42,624 nucleotides of DNA, taken from positions 1 to 42,624 of the forward strand of contig JAEYWA010000127.1 of the NCBI GenBank assembly GCA_023431385.1, in the 5' to 3' direction. Origin of the DNA: Bacillota bacterium. Its GTDB lineage: Bacteria > Bacillota > Clostridia > Acetivibrionales > DSM-1351. The notes below the pieces were generated by a model, which saw only the letters and a program-made list of their open reading frames with translations, was not told where the DNA came from and did no database searches. Made by a program: the position numbers and the translations under genes. Position 1 is the stretch's first letter. Each line of letters starts with the position of its first letter. Of the stretch, positions 1-8,177 are shown in pieces.

Positions 1-1
1 G

Positions 2-115
2 CAGCTTTACATACACAATTGGAAATATAACAGGTTTCCTATGCGCCCATTAGGCTGGAGATCACCTAAAGAAACACTCAATTATTTTTATGCTAATTGT
101 GTAACACATGTTTGA
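2..115 (+). pseudogene. C-terminal fragment of a transposase/integrase-like protein
   Basis: An open frame entering from the left edge ends at TGA 113–115 and gives about 37 residues. It includes the stretch RPLGWRSPKETLNYF, preceded by an aromatic/basic IHNWKYNRF segment. The pattern 'Y/W-N-x-R-P-x-x-x-L-G-W-x-[ST]-P-x-E' is typical of the C-terminal end of rve/DDE integrase-core transposases (IS3/IS481-like). Only the tail is in the window, so it cannot be said whether the upstream part is intact. It could also be the genuine 3' end of a complete gene starting outside. The family call rests on a short motif only. Confidence 0.45.
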
Positions 116-528
116 CAAACCTACATAGTTCAATATATGGTTGTCTGTAGATTTATGGCTGTAAATTTCAGAATTATCAAAAAGCACCTTGATGTAAGTG
201 ATGAACTTAATTAAAGTTTGTAAAAACCAAATAATTTCATCAATGAAAGATATGGTTTATTCACTTGCAAAAATTCTGGTTTTGATCCGAACTGAAATGA
301 GATATTTATTGCTATAAAAAAGTGAAACTAATACAGATTTACCATTTTACTGAAATTTTCCTTGTGAATATTAACTCTATAATCTGTAAATAATACGCAA
401 TGAAACAGAAGTGCAATAGTATCGCATAGGTTTTTAATGAGGAGGTTAGCTTGAAAGACTTCGCTAGCGTTCGCCTTCCAAACTAACCTACGAATTTATG
501 GTCACAATGTGGCCTCTTGGAGGTTAAT
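116..528. other. AT-rich intergenic stretch with a hairpin and a possible leader ORF
   Basis: No convincing gene lies here. From 439 a strong ribosome binding site (GAGGAGG, 439–445) precedes a TTG at 451 that opens a 12-codon frame ending TAA 484–486 (MKDFASVRLPN). The same bases form an imperfect inverted repeat: 444–457 pairs with 475–488, 12 of 14 positions. The octamer GGAGGTTA occurs at 441–448 and again at 519–526, where it serves as the Shine–Dalgarno of the next gene. A TATAAT hexamer lies at 378–383 without a good −35. Whether the small frame is translated is unknown. Confidence 0.35.
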
Positions 529-801
529 ATGATGGATAATGTTCAAGGAATTACAAATCATTATGAAAGCGTAAAAAGATTTGCATATCTTTTTACGGGT
601 TGGCTGTCTGCCATTCTTTCACTTTTCTTTTATCCCTTTGTATTTGGAATGATAGGAGTTATCTCAGGAATACTTTCAGCGAAAAACAACAAAAGCAGGA
701 TCGGAGTTTTTTTGGTGGTAGCTTCAATAGTTATGATGGGGCTTGGATTGGCTTTTAGCAGCAAGCTTATTACTTTGGCTAAAAATATAATAAATTTATG
801 A
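529..801 (+). CDS. small two-helix membrane protein (DUF4190-like)
   Basis: A protein of about 90 residues with a polar N-terminus and two hydrophobic segments, roughly residues 17–45 and 56–75, separated by a short basic turn (AKNNKSRIG). The glycine-rich pattern 'GMIGVISGILSAK...GVFLVVASIVMMGLGL' resembles DUF4190-type small membrane proteins, whose function is not established. GGAGG at 519–523 sits 5 bases before ATG 529 and 8 before ATG 532, so either could be used; the upstream in-frame TTG at 517 overlaps the binding site and is unlikely. It stands alone, with the cyanophycin genes about 200 bases downstream on the same strand. No function can be assigned. Confidence 0.65.
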   Translation: MMDNVQGITNHYESVKRFAYLFTGWLSAILSLFFYPFVFGMIGVISGILSAKNNKSRIGVFLVVASIVMMGLGLAFSSKLITLAKNIINL

Positions 802-906
802 GATATCCCTGCTATCTATACATTATAAAAAGAAGAGTGGATAGTTTTGAATTCTATATTTACGTTTAAATTAGAGAAAAAGGTTGAAAGAAAATTAAAA
901 ATAAAT

Positions 907-983
907 AAAGGAGGTACCGAGCCCAGACCATTTCAATCAAGGAAATACGTATTTCCTTGATGTTCTTGTCCGAAATGCTGGGC
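907..983 (+). promoter_or_regulatory. Shine–Dalgarno followed by nested palindromes ahead of cyanophycinase
   Basis: AAAGGAGGT (907–915) is a near-perfect ribosome binding site but no start codon follows at normal distance. Instead there is a perfect 26-base palindrome at 936–961, enclosed by the pairing arms GCCCAG (921–926) and CTGGGC (978–983). If the outer stem forms in RNA, the binding site ends only 5 unpaired bases before ATG 984. This is a candidate structured leader or a small palindromic insertion in the leader. Confidence 0.45.
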
Positions 984-995
984 ATGGGCATAATA

Positions 996-1808
996 ATGAG
1001 TGAGCTAGTAAATGGAAACTTGTTGATTATCGGGGGAGCAGAAGATAAGTGGGGTCAGAGCAGTGTCTTAAAACACGCAATTGAAATGTGCGGAGGGCCA
1101 GACGCAAAAATCACCGTTCTGACAACTGCTACTCAAAAACCCCAGGAGGTTGGTGAGGAGTACAGAACTGTATTTTCCAGATTGGGTGTACAGAATATAG
1201 ATGTATTAAATATTGATAATAGAAGTGATGCAAATGACAACTCTGTAGCACAAAGGATATCAGGTGCAGCGGGGGTTTTTTTTACGGGAGGAGATCAGCT
1301 TAGGATTACAAGTATTTTAGGTGGAACAAAAACTTTTGGTACTCTTCTGGATTTATATAAAAAGGGAGTGCCTATTATTGGAACCAGTGCTGGTGCCTCT
1401 GCCATGAGCAGTGTGATGATAGTTGATGGAAACAGTAATTCCGCTGCCAGAAAGTGCACTCTGGGAATGTCTCCCGGGCTGGGCCTTTTGGAACAGGTAA
1501 TTATTGATCAGCATTTCGAGCAAAGAGGACGTTTGGGCAGACTTCTGGTAGGCGTTGCACAGAACCCTTCAGTGCTCGGAATAGGTATTGATGAAGATAC
1601 GGCAATAAGGGTACATGCCAATGCCTCTTTCGATGTAGTGGGAACAAACTGTGTTACCGTTATTGACGGCAGGACCATACAGAATTCAAATGTTTCAGAG
1701 TTAAATCCTGAAGAAATAATAGCCTTATCAAATGTTACTATTCACGTACTTCCAAATGGTTATGGCTTTGATCTGGGAAAAAGATCTGTTCAGAAGATAA
1801 AATCATAG
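996..1808 (+). CDS. cphB: cyanophycinase (peptidase family S51)
   Basis: Hydrolyses cyanophycin (multi-L-arginyl-poly-L-aspartate) to beta-Asp-Arg dipeptides in the cytoplasm. Counting from ATG 996 (MSELVNGN) the protein has 270 residues, the usual family length. The fold signatures visible are an N-terminal LLIIGGAED strand, the FFTGGDQ motif, the nucleophile motif GTSAGAS with Ser131, and GIDEDTA near residue 200. Possible starts are TTG 957, ATG 960, 975, 984 and 996; 996 gives the canonical N-terminus, but 984 is better placed if the upstream hairpin forms. No signal peptide. It lies 58 bases upstream of cyanophycin synthetase on the same strand, so synthesis and breakdown of the polymer are probably co-transcribed. 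The family call is firm; the start is uncertain. Confidence 0.93.
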   Translation: MSELVNGNLLIIGGAEDKWGQSSVLKHAIEMCGGPDAKITVLTTATQKPQEVGEEYRTVFSRLGVQNIDVLNIDNRSDANDNSVAQRISGAAGVFFTGGDQLRITSILGGTKTFGTLLDLYKKGVPIIGTSAGASAMSSVMIVDGNSNSAARKCTLGMSPGLGLLEQVIIDQHFEQRGRLGRLLVGVAQNPSVLGIGIDEDTAIRVHANASFDVVGTNCVTVIDGRTIQNSNVSELNPEEIIALSNVTIHVLPNGYGFDLGKRSVQKIKS

Positions 1809-1866
1809 CTACAAAAATACAACATAAATACAGACTGCATAGTAATCATATTAGGAGGGTTTTACG

Positions 1867-4596
1867 GTGCAAATTCAAAGCATATATTGCTTTCAAGGAA
1901 GAAATATATATAGTCACAAACCGGTAGTGAGAATGATTGTTGATATAGGAGGTTTTGAAGCCGGACCCACAAAGGATATACCCGGCTTTAATAAAAAATT
2001 ATTGGAGAATTTTCCAGAGATTGCAGAGCATACATGCGGAGTAGGGTATGTAGGAGGTTTTGGAGAACGGCTAATTGAAGGAACTTATATAGGACATGTA
2101 GCGGAGCATCTAATAATTGAACTGCAAAACAAGTTAGGCTACAGTGTTAACCATGGAAAAACCAGGCAAATAGGGACAACCTCGAAATACTACGTCATAT
2201 TTGAATATATTAACGAAGCAGTTGCCGTCGAATGCGGTAAAATAGCTATTGAGATATTAAAAGCCTTTGCTGAAGGCATAGAAATCAATATCAAAGCAAT
2301 AATGGATAAATTAAGGAAACTTTCTCTTGAAACGGATATGGGACCAAGCACCAAGGCTATTTATAATGCTGCGGTGAAGAGGGGTATTCCTGTGGTAAGG
2401 CTCGGTAACAGCAGCATGCTGCGTATGGGTTACGGAAAGGGGATCAGAGCAATAGAAGCATCATTAACCGATAGTTCAAGCTGTATATCTGTAGACCTGG
2501 TCTCTGACAAGCAGCTCACTAAAAAAATACTAACAGAGAATAACATACCTGTTCCTTATGGTGTTGTTACACAGACTGTAGAGGAGGCAATTGAGGCTGC
2601 CCAAAAAACCGGGTTTCCAATGGTTTTAAAACCCCTTGATTCAAACCAGGGTAAAGGAGTGACAGTTAATATAACTTCTACCGAACAGATAGAAGAGGCC
2701 TATGCCGAAGCCAGAAAGTACTCTAAAAAAGTTATGGTGGAAAAACATATTAACGGCAGGGATTACAGAGTGCTTGTGGTTGGAGGACGGGTCAGTGCAG
2801 TGGCAGAGAGAAGACCACCAGAGGTGATTGGTGATGGCAGGAGCACTGTTCGGGAGCTTGTAGAAAAGGAAAATGAAAATCCTTTAAGAGGAGAAGACCA
2901 CGAAAAAGTGTTGACCTATATAAAACTGGATGATATAGCAATTAGATGTCTTGGAGCACAGGGCCTTGCACCGGAGAGTATTCCGGAGCCGGGTCAACCG
3001 GTTAAGTTAAGGCAAAACGGTAATCTCAGTACTGGTGGCACAGCGAGAAATTGTACCGAGGATATTCACCCTAAAAATGCACAGTATGCAGTAACAGCGG
3101 CCGGTGCGGTTGGACTAGATATTGCAGGAATTGATATCTGTACCAGTGATATATCCCTTCCGATTGATATGAACGGCGGGGCGATAATTGAAGTAAATGC
3201 CGCACCGGGGCTCAGGATGCACCTGCATCCGACAGAAGGTGAACCGGTAAATGTAGCGGAAGATATTATTAAAATGATGTATCCCGATAACAGCTGGAAT
3301 ATTCCTATTGTTACCATCACAGGAACAAACGGTAAAACTACGACTACAAGACTTATAAGGCATACTCTTGCCTTGGCTGACCTGACTGTGGGAATGACTT
3401 GTACCAGCGGTATATATATTGGAAATGAGTGCATCCAGAAGGGGGATACTACCGGTCCGGTTAGTGCAAGTGTAGTATTGACAAACAAAAAAGTAGAGGC
3501 TGCTGTACTGGAAACTGCCAGAGGTGGAATTATTAGAAAAGGACTGGGCTATGATTTGGCCGATGTGGCTGTACTTGTTAATATCAGTGACGACCATCTG
3601 GGAATTGACGGTATAGATACCCTGGAGGATTTGGCAAAAACAAAGTCACTGGTGATAGAGGCAGTCAAGCCTGAAGGATATGCTGTTTTGAATGCCGATG
3701 ACAATATGACTCCATTCGTATTAAAAAGGGTAAGAAGTAAGGTGATATTGTTCGGAAGAACTTTATCAAATCCTTTGTTGAAAAAGCACTGCAAAAACCC
3801 GGACAATATTGCATTATACGTTAAGGAAAACTATATCTGGGTAATAAGAAACGGTAAAAAAGAACCTATAATAAGTCTGGACGATATTCCTATAACTTAC
3901 GGAGGTCTGGTAGATTGTAATATAGAAAACTCTCTGGCGGCTATTTCAGCATTAATAGGCCTTGGTATGCCGATGGAGGTTATCAGAAAAGGAATGAGCA
4001 CCTTCAGACCGAGTGTAGAACTGAATCCCGGACGATTCAATATATTTGATATGGGCGCCTTCAAGGTAATGATAGATTATAGTCACAATATTGCCGGCTA
4101 TTCTGCAGTGACCAAATTTATGCAAAAGATGAAGGCGAAACGTCTTGTGGGAATTGTGGGCATGCCCGGAGACAGAATGGATGCAAATATAAGAGAAGTC
4201 GGGGAGCTTTGCGCAAGGTATTTTGAGAAAATATATATTAAGGAAGATTTAGACTTAAGAGGAAGGAAAAAAGGAGAAGTTGCGGCAATACTCGAAGAGA
4301 GTATATCCGGTGTGGGCTACAAAAAAGAGAATATTGAAGTGATACTAAGTGAGACAGGAGCACTGGAAAAGGCCATGCTGGATGCACAACCCGGGGATTT
4401 AATTGTACTATTTTATGAGGAGTTTGACCCGGCAGTTCAGATGATTACCAAATTCAAAAAAGAACAGGATGAGGTTAACCATGTTCTTGAAGGCAGCTTA
4501 AAGAGTATTGAAAAGGAAGGCGTCAGCCCAATCAGCCTTGATCTTATTAACAATATTATGACAAAACCTGATATGGTAGAATTCAGAGATATGTAA
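1867..4596 (+). CDS. cphA: cyanophycin synthetase
   Basis: Non-ribosomally builds the Asp backbone and Arg side chains of cyanophycin, using ATP. The 909-residue length matches CphA1-type enzymes (about 870–900). Domain order: an N-terminal cyanophycin-synthetase domain (1–170), an ATP-grasp domain (about 215–470; FPMVLKPLDSNQGKGV, MVEKHINGRDYRVLV, IIEVNAAPG), then a Mur-ligase-like domain with the P-loop GTNGKTTTTR near 485 and NISDDHLG near 575. The GTG start at 1867 follows AGGAGGG at a good distance. Both active centres look intact, so it is probably functional. It is followed by a hairpin terminator, which ends the cphB–cphA unit. Presence in a Gram-positive anaerobe suggests storage of nitrogen, carbon and energy; that role is inferred. 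Confidence 0.95.
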   Translation: MQIQSIYCFQGRNIYSHKPVVRMIVDIGGFEAGPTKDIPGFNKKLLENFPEIAEHTCGVGYVGGFGERLIEGTYIGHVAEHLIIELQNKLGYSVNHGKTRQIGTTSKYYVIFEYINEAVAVECGKIAIEILKAFAEGIEINIKAIMDKLRKLSLETDMGPSTKAIYNAAVKRGIPVVRLGNSSMLRMGYGKGIRAIEASLTDSSSCISVDLVSDKQLTKKILTENNIPVPYGVVTQTVEEAIEAAQKTGFPMVLKPLDSNQGKGVTVNITSTEQIEEAYAEARKYSKKVMVEKHINGRDYRVLVVGGRVSAVAERRPPEVIGDGRSTVRELVEKENENPLRGEDHEKVLTYIKLDDIAIRCLGAQGLAPESIPEPGQPVKLRQNGNLSTGGTARNCTEDIHPKNAQYAVTAAGAVGLDIAGIDICTSDISLPIDMNGGAIIEVNAAPGLRMHLHPTEGEPVNVAEDIIKMMYPDNSWNIPIVTITGTNGKTTTTRLIRHTLALADLTVGMTCTSGIYIGNECIQKGDTTGPVSASVVLTNKKVEAAVLETARGGIIRKGLGYDLADVAVLVNISDDHLGIDGIDTLEDLAKTKSLVIEAVKPEGYAVLNADDNMTPFVLKRVRSKVILFGRTLSNPLLKKHCKNPDNIALYVKENYIWVIRNGKKEPIISLDDIPITYGGLVDCNIENSLAAISALIGLGMPMEVIRKGMSTFRPSVELNPGRFNIFDMGAFKVMIDYSHNIAGYSAVTKFMQKMKAKRLVGIVGMPGDRMDANIREVGELCARYFEKIYIKEDLDLRGRKKGEVAAILEESISGVGYKKENIEVILSETGALEKAMLDAQPGDLIVLFYEEFDPAVQMITKFKKEQDEVNHVLEGSLKSIEKEGVSPISLDLINNIMTKPDMVEFRDM

Positions 4597-4651
4597 TATA
4601 ATGAAAGGGGCACGTGCTGTAAAAGATTAAAATATGTTAAGAAACATCCTT

Positions 4652-4740
4652 TTCGGGATACTCCCGAACAAATTTATATAAAAGTGTTGGAATCTTGACA
4701 GTTGGAGAAATTCTCCTTCAAACATTTCTCCAACTGTTTT
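4652..4740 (+). terminator. two hairpins, the second a likely rho-independent terminator of cphA
   Basis: A 7-bp stem (TTCGGGA 4652–4658 with TCCCGAA 4662–4668) is followed by a perfect 14-bp stem, 4698–4711 pairing with 4724–4737 across a 12-base loop, ending in a short T run. The second hairpin is the likely terminator. It separates cphBA from the following gene series. Confidence 0.7.
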
Positions 4741-4868
4741 AACCATTCTTACGCAATTTATATAGGTTGCTTCCAGCATATTTAACTATCATATACACTA
4801 ATCTGCATTGTTTTGAAACAGCACAGATAAAATATTTTCTTGTAGATTACATTACATGGGGTGCGTTA

Positions 4869-5510
4869 ATGATAGAGGTCTATTATTATGTAAAAGCTGA
4901 AGATGTATCGGATATTCTTGATTGCGGGTTAAAGCTGTCTTCATGTTACAACAGGAAGGTAGTTGTAGATGGCGAAGAGATAAGGTGCTTCGCGGGTCTG
5001 TTGAATCCCAAGGATAACCCTGAATTATACGGGTCCTCCGAGTTTACCTGCCTGAAAATACAGGTTAAAAATGAGAAGTGTTTTGTTGCAGACAGGTTTT
5101 TATATGAAAATGCCTCAGCTCAAAACTCTGAGTTGGAGCTGTACTATAACTCTATAATACCTGTAGAAAAATATATTTTTGGAACTTACAGACTTCCTGA
5201 ATGCTTAATAACTACTACTATTCTTGCGGGTGATGCGGCCATTCTAGATAAAAGAATGGATTCGCCGGTTATTTATACAAATTCAGAGGAACTATACATA
5301 CATAATATTTTGCAGGATTTAAGAGAACGGCTTGCAGAATCTGACGATTTTCTTCTATATTACTTTTTTGATAAGCTGGTGGATGAAAAATATCTTGAAA
5401 AGCTGGAAAATGTGAAAAAAGGGACTGCAGTTTTTAGGACTACTGCTGGGAGAACCTATTGTATCAAAAAACCAGTACTGACAAATTGGGATGGTGAAAA
5501 GACAGTTTGA
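4869..5510 (+). CDS. conserved-looking protein of unknown function upstream of birA
   Basis: A soluble protein of about 213 residues from ATG 4869, which has GGGG 5–8 bases upstream. The open frame extends back to 4767, but that extension runs out of the terminator region and lacks a binding site. I do not recognise a named family. The N-terminus (VYYYVKAEDVSDILDCGLKLS) has the shape 'tyrosine, then short helix ending in xxGL' seen in ADP-ribosyltransferase-like folds such as DUF4433. A later segment KYIFGTYRLPECLI is reminiscent of their 'PE' loop. This is weak fold-level resemblance only. The gene overlaps birA by 4 bases, so the two are translationally coupled. No membrane segments or signal peptide. 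Confidence 0.6.
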   Translation: MIEVYYYVKAEDVSDILDCGLKLSSCYNRKVVVDGEEIRCFAGLLNPKDNPELYGSSEFTCLKIQVKNEKCFVADRFLYENASAQNSELELYYNSIIPVEKYIFGTYRLPECLITTTILAGDAAILDKRMDSPVIYTNSEELYIHNILQDLRERLAESDDFLLYYFFDKLVDEKYLEKLENVKKGTAVFRTTAGRTYCIKKPVLTNWDGEKTV

Positions 5511-6487
5511 AAAATTTAATTCTACATAAGCTAAAAGAAAAACAGGTGTATGTTTCGGGGGAAGAACTTAGCAACAGTCTTGGAGTATCACGGACAGCAG
5601 TCTGGAAGCATATTAATGAATTGAGGAAGGAAGGCTATATAATTGAATCCTCCTCAAAGAAGGGGTATATGCTTGTGGGTTCTCCAGATATACTGGACAA
5701 AAGAGAGCTTGTTATCCGGGAAGGGCAGCAGATAGGCCGAGAACTTTTCCGTTTCGATGAAATAGACTCCACGAACAATTATGCAAAGAAAATGGCCAAT
5801 GAAGGTTGTCCCCACGGCACTGTAATTGTTGCTGAAAGGCAAACATTGGGCAGAGGCAGAGTGGGTAGACAATGGCAGTCTGATAACAGCAGCGGACTGT
5901 GGTTCTCTATTGTGGTCAGACCTGATCTGGAACCTGAAAGAATCCAGATTATAACGCTTGCAGCGGCTATTGCTGTTGTGGAAGGGTTAAGGGAAGAACT
6001 GGAAATTAATTGCGGAATCAAATGGCCTAATGATATAATATTAGATAGCAGTAAACTTGGAGGAATACTTACCGAGTTAAGTGCCGAGCCCGGTCATGTT
6101 AATTATGTGGTGGTAGGAATCGGTATTAATGTAAATCAGAGCTTGAGCGATTTTGATACTGATTTACAGAATAAGGCTACCTCAATTTATATAAATACCG
6201 GAAAGAAATATTCCAGAGTAAGATTACTAGGAAGTATTTTAAGCTCTTTTGAAGAAATATACAGTACGTTCCTTAAAGGAAGGACTGAAGAGATTATTGA
6301 CAGATGGAACCGATATTCCGTTACCGTAGGAAAAGAAGTAAAAATCGTAAGTAAGGATATCGAATATATTGGAACTGCACAATCCATTGCATCAGATGGT
6401 AAACTTGTTGTAAAATGTAAGGATGGGAGAACAATTAACGTTTCGGCGGGAGAAGTTCAGGTAAGAGGTCTGCTGGGGTATACATAG
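5507..6487 (+). CDS. birA: bifunctional biotin–[acetyl-CoA-carboxylase] ligase / biotin repressor
   Basis: Activates biotin as biotinyl-AMP and attaches it to carboxylase carrier proteins; the N-terminal DNA-binding domain lets it repress biotin genes. Residues about 1–60 form a winged helix (SGEELSNSLGVSRTAVWKH), so this is the bifunctional form. The catalytic core shows DSTN near 85, the biotinyl-AMP loop GRGRVGRQW near 117, and KWPNDI near 175 followed by KLGGIL. The C-terminal SH3-like domain is present (326 residues, normal length). The start is TTG 5507, inside the stop of the previous gene (TTGA overlap). The context suggests a cofactor gene series with coaX. Confidence 0.95.
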   Translation: MKNLILHKLKEKQVYVSGEELSNSLGVSRTAVWKHINELRKEGYIIESSSKKGYMLVGSPDILDKRELVIREGQQIGRELFRFDEIDSTNNYAKKMANEGCPHGTVIVAERQTLGRGRVGRQWQSDNSSGLWFSIVVRPDLEPERIQIITLAAAIAVVEGLREELEINCGIKWPNDIILDSSKLGGILTELSAEPGHVNYVVVGIGINVNQSLSDFDTDLQNKATSIYINTGKKYSRVRLLGSILSSFEEIYSTFLKGRTEEIIDRWNRYSVTVGKEVKIVSKDIEYIGTAQSIASDGKLVVKCKDGRTINVSAGEVQVRGLLGYT

Positions 6488-6545
6488 GGTAGAAACATGT
6501 GCTATTATTTTAATTGTCGTTAGAAAGCTTAGGAGGAATTAACTA

Positions 6546-7019
6546 GTGGTTAAAAGGAATGATTACCAAAGAAAGAATTTTTCAAAGGATGGAGTTCAAA
6601 ATGGTGAGCATGTTAATTCAAACGCTCAGCAGAAGCCCTTTCAAAAGGATGCAGAGGTATCTCACAAGGATAACCATGTAAGAAATAACAGACCTCCAAG
6701 AGACAATCAGCAGAGGGAAAACAACAATCAATCACAGAGAAGAGAAAATAGGGATAATCAGGGCAGGGACAATTCTCAAAGAGAGAATAATCAAAATCAA
6801 CATAAGGAAAACTTCCAGAGAAATTACCATAGAGACAGAGACAATCAGAACAGAGAAGGAAGAGAAAACAGGGAGCCTGTAAGACAGCATTTCCAACGCC
6901 CCGCTATAAAACCTCGTGCTGAAGAAACTGTTGCTGATATCACTGCTGACATAAGCAGGATTGAAAAGGAAATAGAACTGGAGTTAAAAGAAATCCGGAG
7001 CATAAGGCTTGGAGTTTAA
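6546..7019 (+). CDS. Asn/Arg/Gln-rich disordered protein with a C-terminal helix
   Basis: 157 residues from GTG 6546, with AGGAGG 9 bases upstream. Residues about 1–115 are low-complexity, highly charged and hydrophilic: repeated short units such as RDNQ, RENN, NRE and NQN, almost without hydrophobic residues. From about residue 120 the sequence changes to a helix-forming, coiled-coil-like tail (VADITADISRIEKEIE) ending in LKEIRSIRLGV. There is no signal peptide or transmembrane segment. The basic disordered part could bind RNA or a membrane surface; this is inference. It sits between birA and coaX on the same strand, about 35 bases before coaX. It is a real gene by its binding site and consistent frame, but of unknown function. 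Confidence 0.7.
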   Translation: MVKRNDYQRKNFSKDGVQNGEHVNSNAQQKPFQKDAEVSHKDNHVRNNRPPRDNQQRENNNQSQRRENRDNQGRDNSQRENNQNQHKENFQRNYHRDRDNQNREGRENREPVRQHFQRPAIKPRAEETVADITADISRIEKEIELELKEIRSIRLGV

Positions 7020-7054
7020 CAGGCAAAAACATTTTATTAGTGCGGTGGAGAAAT

Positions 7055-7819
7055 ATGATTTTAGTAATAGACGTTGGAAACACACATATCGTTCTTGGTG
7101 TTTATGAAAAAACTGAACTTCTGGCTAGCTGGAGACTGAATACCGATTATGAAAGAACTGCTGATGAACTCGGTATGTTTTTGCTTAATTTGTTTGACCA
7201 TTCAGGTCTGAAGGCCGACAATATTGAGGCAGTTATTATAGCATCAGTTGTGCCTCCGATAATGTATACGCTGGAGCATTCCATAAAAAAATATTTAAAG
7301 CTGGAGCCAATGATTGTCGGGCCGGGTACAAAAACCGGAATAAATATCAGATGCCAGAATCCCAAGGAAGTTGGTAGCGACAGAATAGTAAATGCCGTTG
7401 CAGGGTACGAACTATATGGCGGTCCGTTGATAATTGTAGACATGGGAACAGCCACTACCTTCTGCGCTATATCTTCCAAAGGTGAATATCTGGGTGGTGT
7501 TATTTGCCCGGGGATCAAGATCAGCTTGGAGGCGCTGTTCCAGAAGGCTGCAAAGCTTCCGCGAATAGACCTGATAAAGCCTGAGGGTGTTATTGGTAAG
7601 AATACCGTTTCCAGCATGCAGTCGGGCATATTTTATGGATATATTGGACAGGTTGACTATATTGTTAAGCGGATGAAGCAGGAAATGCAGGAGGATGACA
7701 TAAAGGTCATAGCCACAGGTGGTCTCTCCAGATTTATAGCAGAGGAATCAAGAACCATAAATCATATTAATCCTACTTTATCACTGGAGGGCTTAAGGAT
7801 AGTCTACGAGAGAAATTAA
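7055..7819 (+). CDS. coaX: type III pantothenate kinase
   Basis: Phosphorylates pantothenate, the first step of coenzyme A synthesis; the type III enzymes are insensitive to CoA feedback and use K+ or NH4+. 254 residues from ATG 7055 (MILVIDVGNTH), which has GGTGGAG just upstream; the GTG at 7040 overlaps that site and is rejected. Motifs of the ASKHA fold are visible: DVGNTH (phosphate 1), GSDRIVNAVAGYE (pantothenate-binding GxDR), VDMGTATTF (phosphate 2) and the C-terminal IATGGLSRF adenosine loop. It ends the series and is followed by a strong terminator. Confidence 0.95.
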   Translation: MILVIDVGNTHIVLGVYEKTELLASWRLNTDYERTADELGMFLLNLFDHSGLKADNIEAVIIASVVPPIMYTLEHSIKKYLKLEPMIVGPGTKTGINIRCQNPKEVGSDRIVNAVAGYELYGGPLIIVDMGTATTFCAISSKGEYLGGVICPGIKISLEALFQKAAKLPRIDLIKPEGVIGKNTVSSMQSGIFYGYIGQVDYIVKRMKQEMQEDDIKVIATGGLSRFIAEESRTINHINPTLSLEGLRIVYERN

Positions 7820-7835
7820 ATATAAACAAATCGAT

Positions 7836-7858
7836 AGGACGGTTTTCGTCCTTTTTTT
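7836..7858 (+). terminator. rho-independent terminator after coaX
   Basis: AGGACG (7836–7841) pairs with CGTCCT (7847–7852) across a 5-base loop and is followed directly by a run of seven Ts. Confidence 0.88.
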
Positions 7859-8177
7859 ATAGTCTAGGAAAGTATAATTTTTTGTGCAAAAATGATTATT
7901 GCACACAGATAAAGGCGTTTAAGATATATGTGAAAGTTTTCTCAATCTTTCCTCAAACCTGCATGAACTACATATAATTAGCTATAGAAGAAAACATTGT
8001 ATACAGATCGATTAAAAGTGTATAAAAATTTAAGCTTGGGCTAAAATATTAAATGTAATCTCAAAAAATAGCGATTTTTGGCAACAAAATATATTAAAAC
8101 CATGATTTTTATGTTTGTAAGTTAATACAAGTTGTGATACGCTAATAGCAATTGCGAAAAAAATGGAGGGAATTTGT
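7859..8177 (+). promoter_or_regulatory. promoter region of the malate dehydrogenase gene
   Basis: This gap of about 320 bases holds no gene. TGTGCAA (7883–7889) and TTGCACA (7899–7905) form a perfect 7-bp inverted repeat with a 9-base spacer, operator-like. A possible promoter is TTGTAT (7997–8002), an 18-base spacer and TATAAA (8021–8026). That would give a leader of about 145 bases rich in A/T. GGAGGG at 8165–8170 is the ribosome binding site for ATG 8178. Confidence 0.4.

Noticed and set aside
3066..3806. Several open frames on the minus strand inside cyanophycin synthetase
   Set aside because: They lie opposite a gene with strong family motifs, have no binding sites and no recognisable domains; they are shadows.
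7883..7905. TGTGCAA inverted repeat as a Rex (redox) operator of malate dehydrogenase
   Set aside because: Rex sites resemble TTGTTAANNNNTTAACAA; the sequence and spacing here do not match, so only an unnamed inverted repeat is reported.
8163..8177. Earlier start of malate dehydrogenase (MEGIC...)
   Set aside because: The ATG at 8163 is part of the ribosome binding site GGAGGG; the canonical N-terminus starts at 8178.
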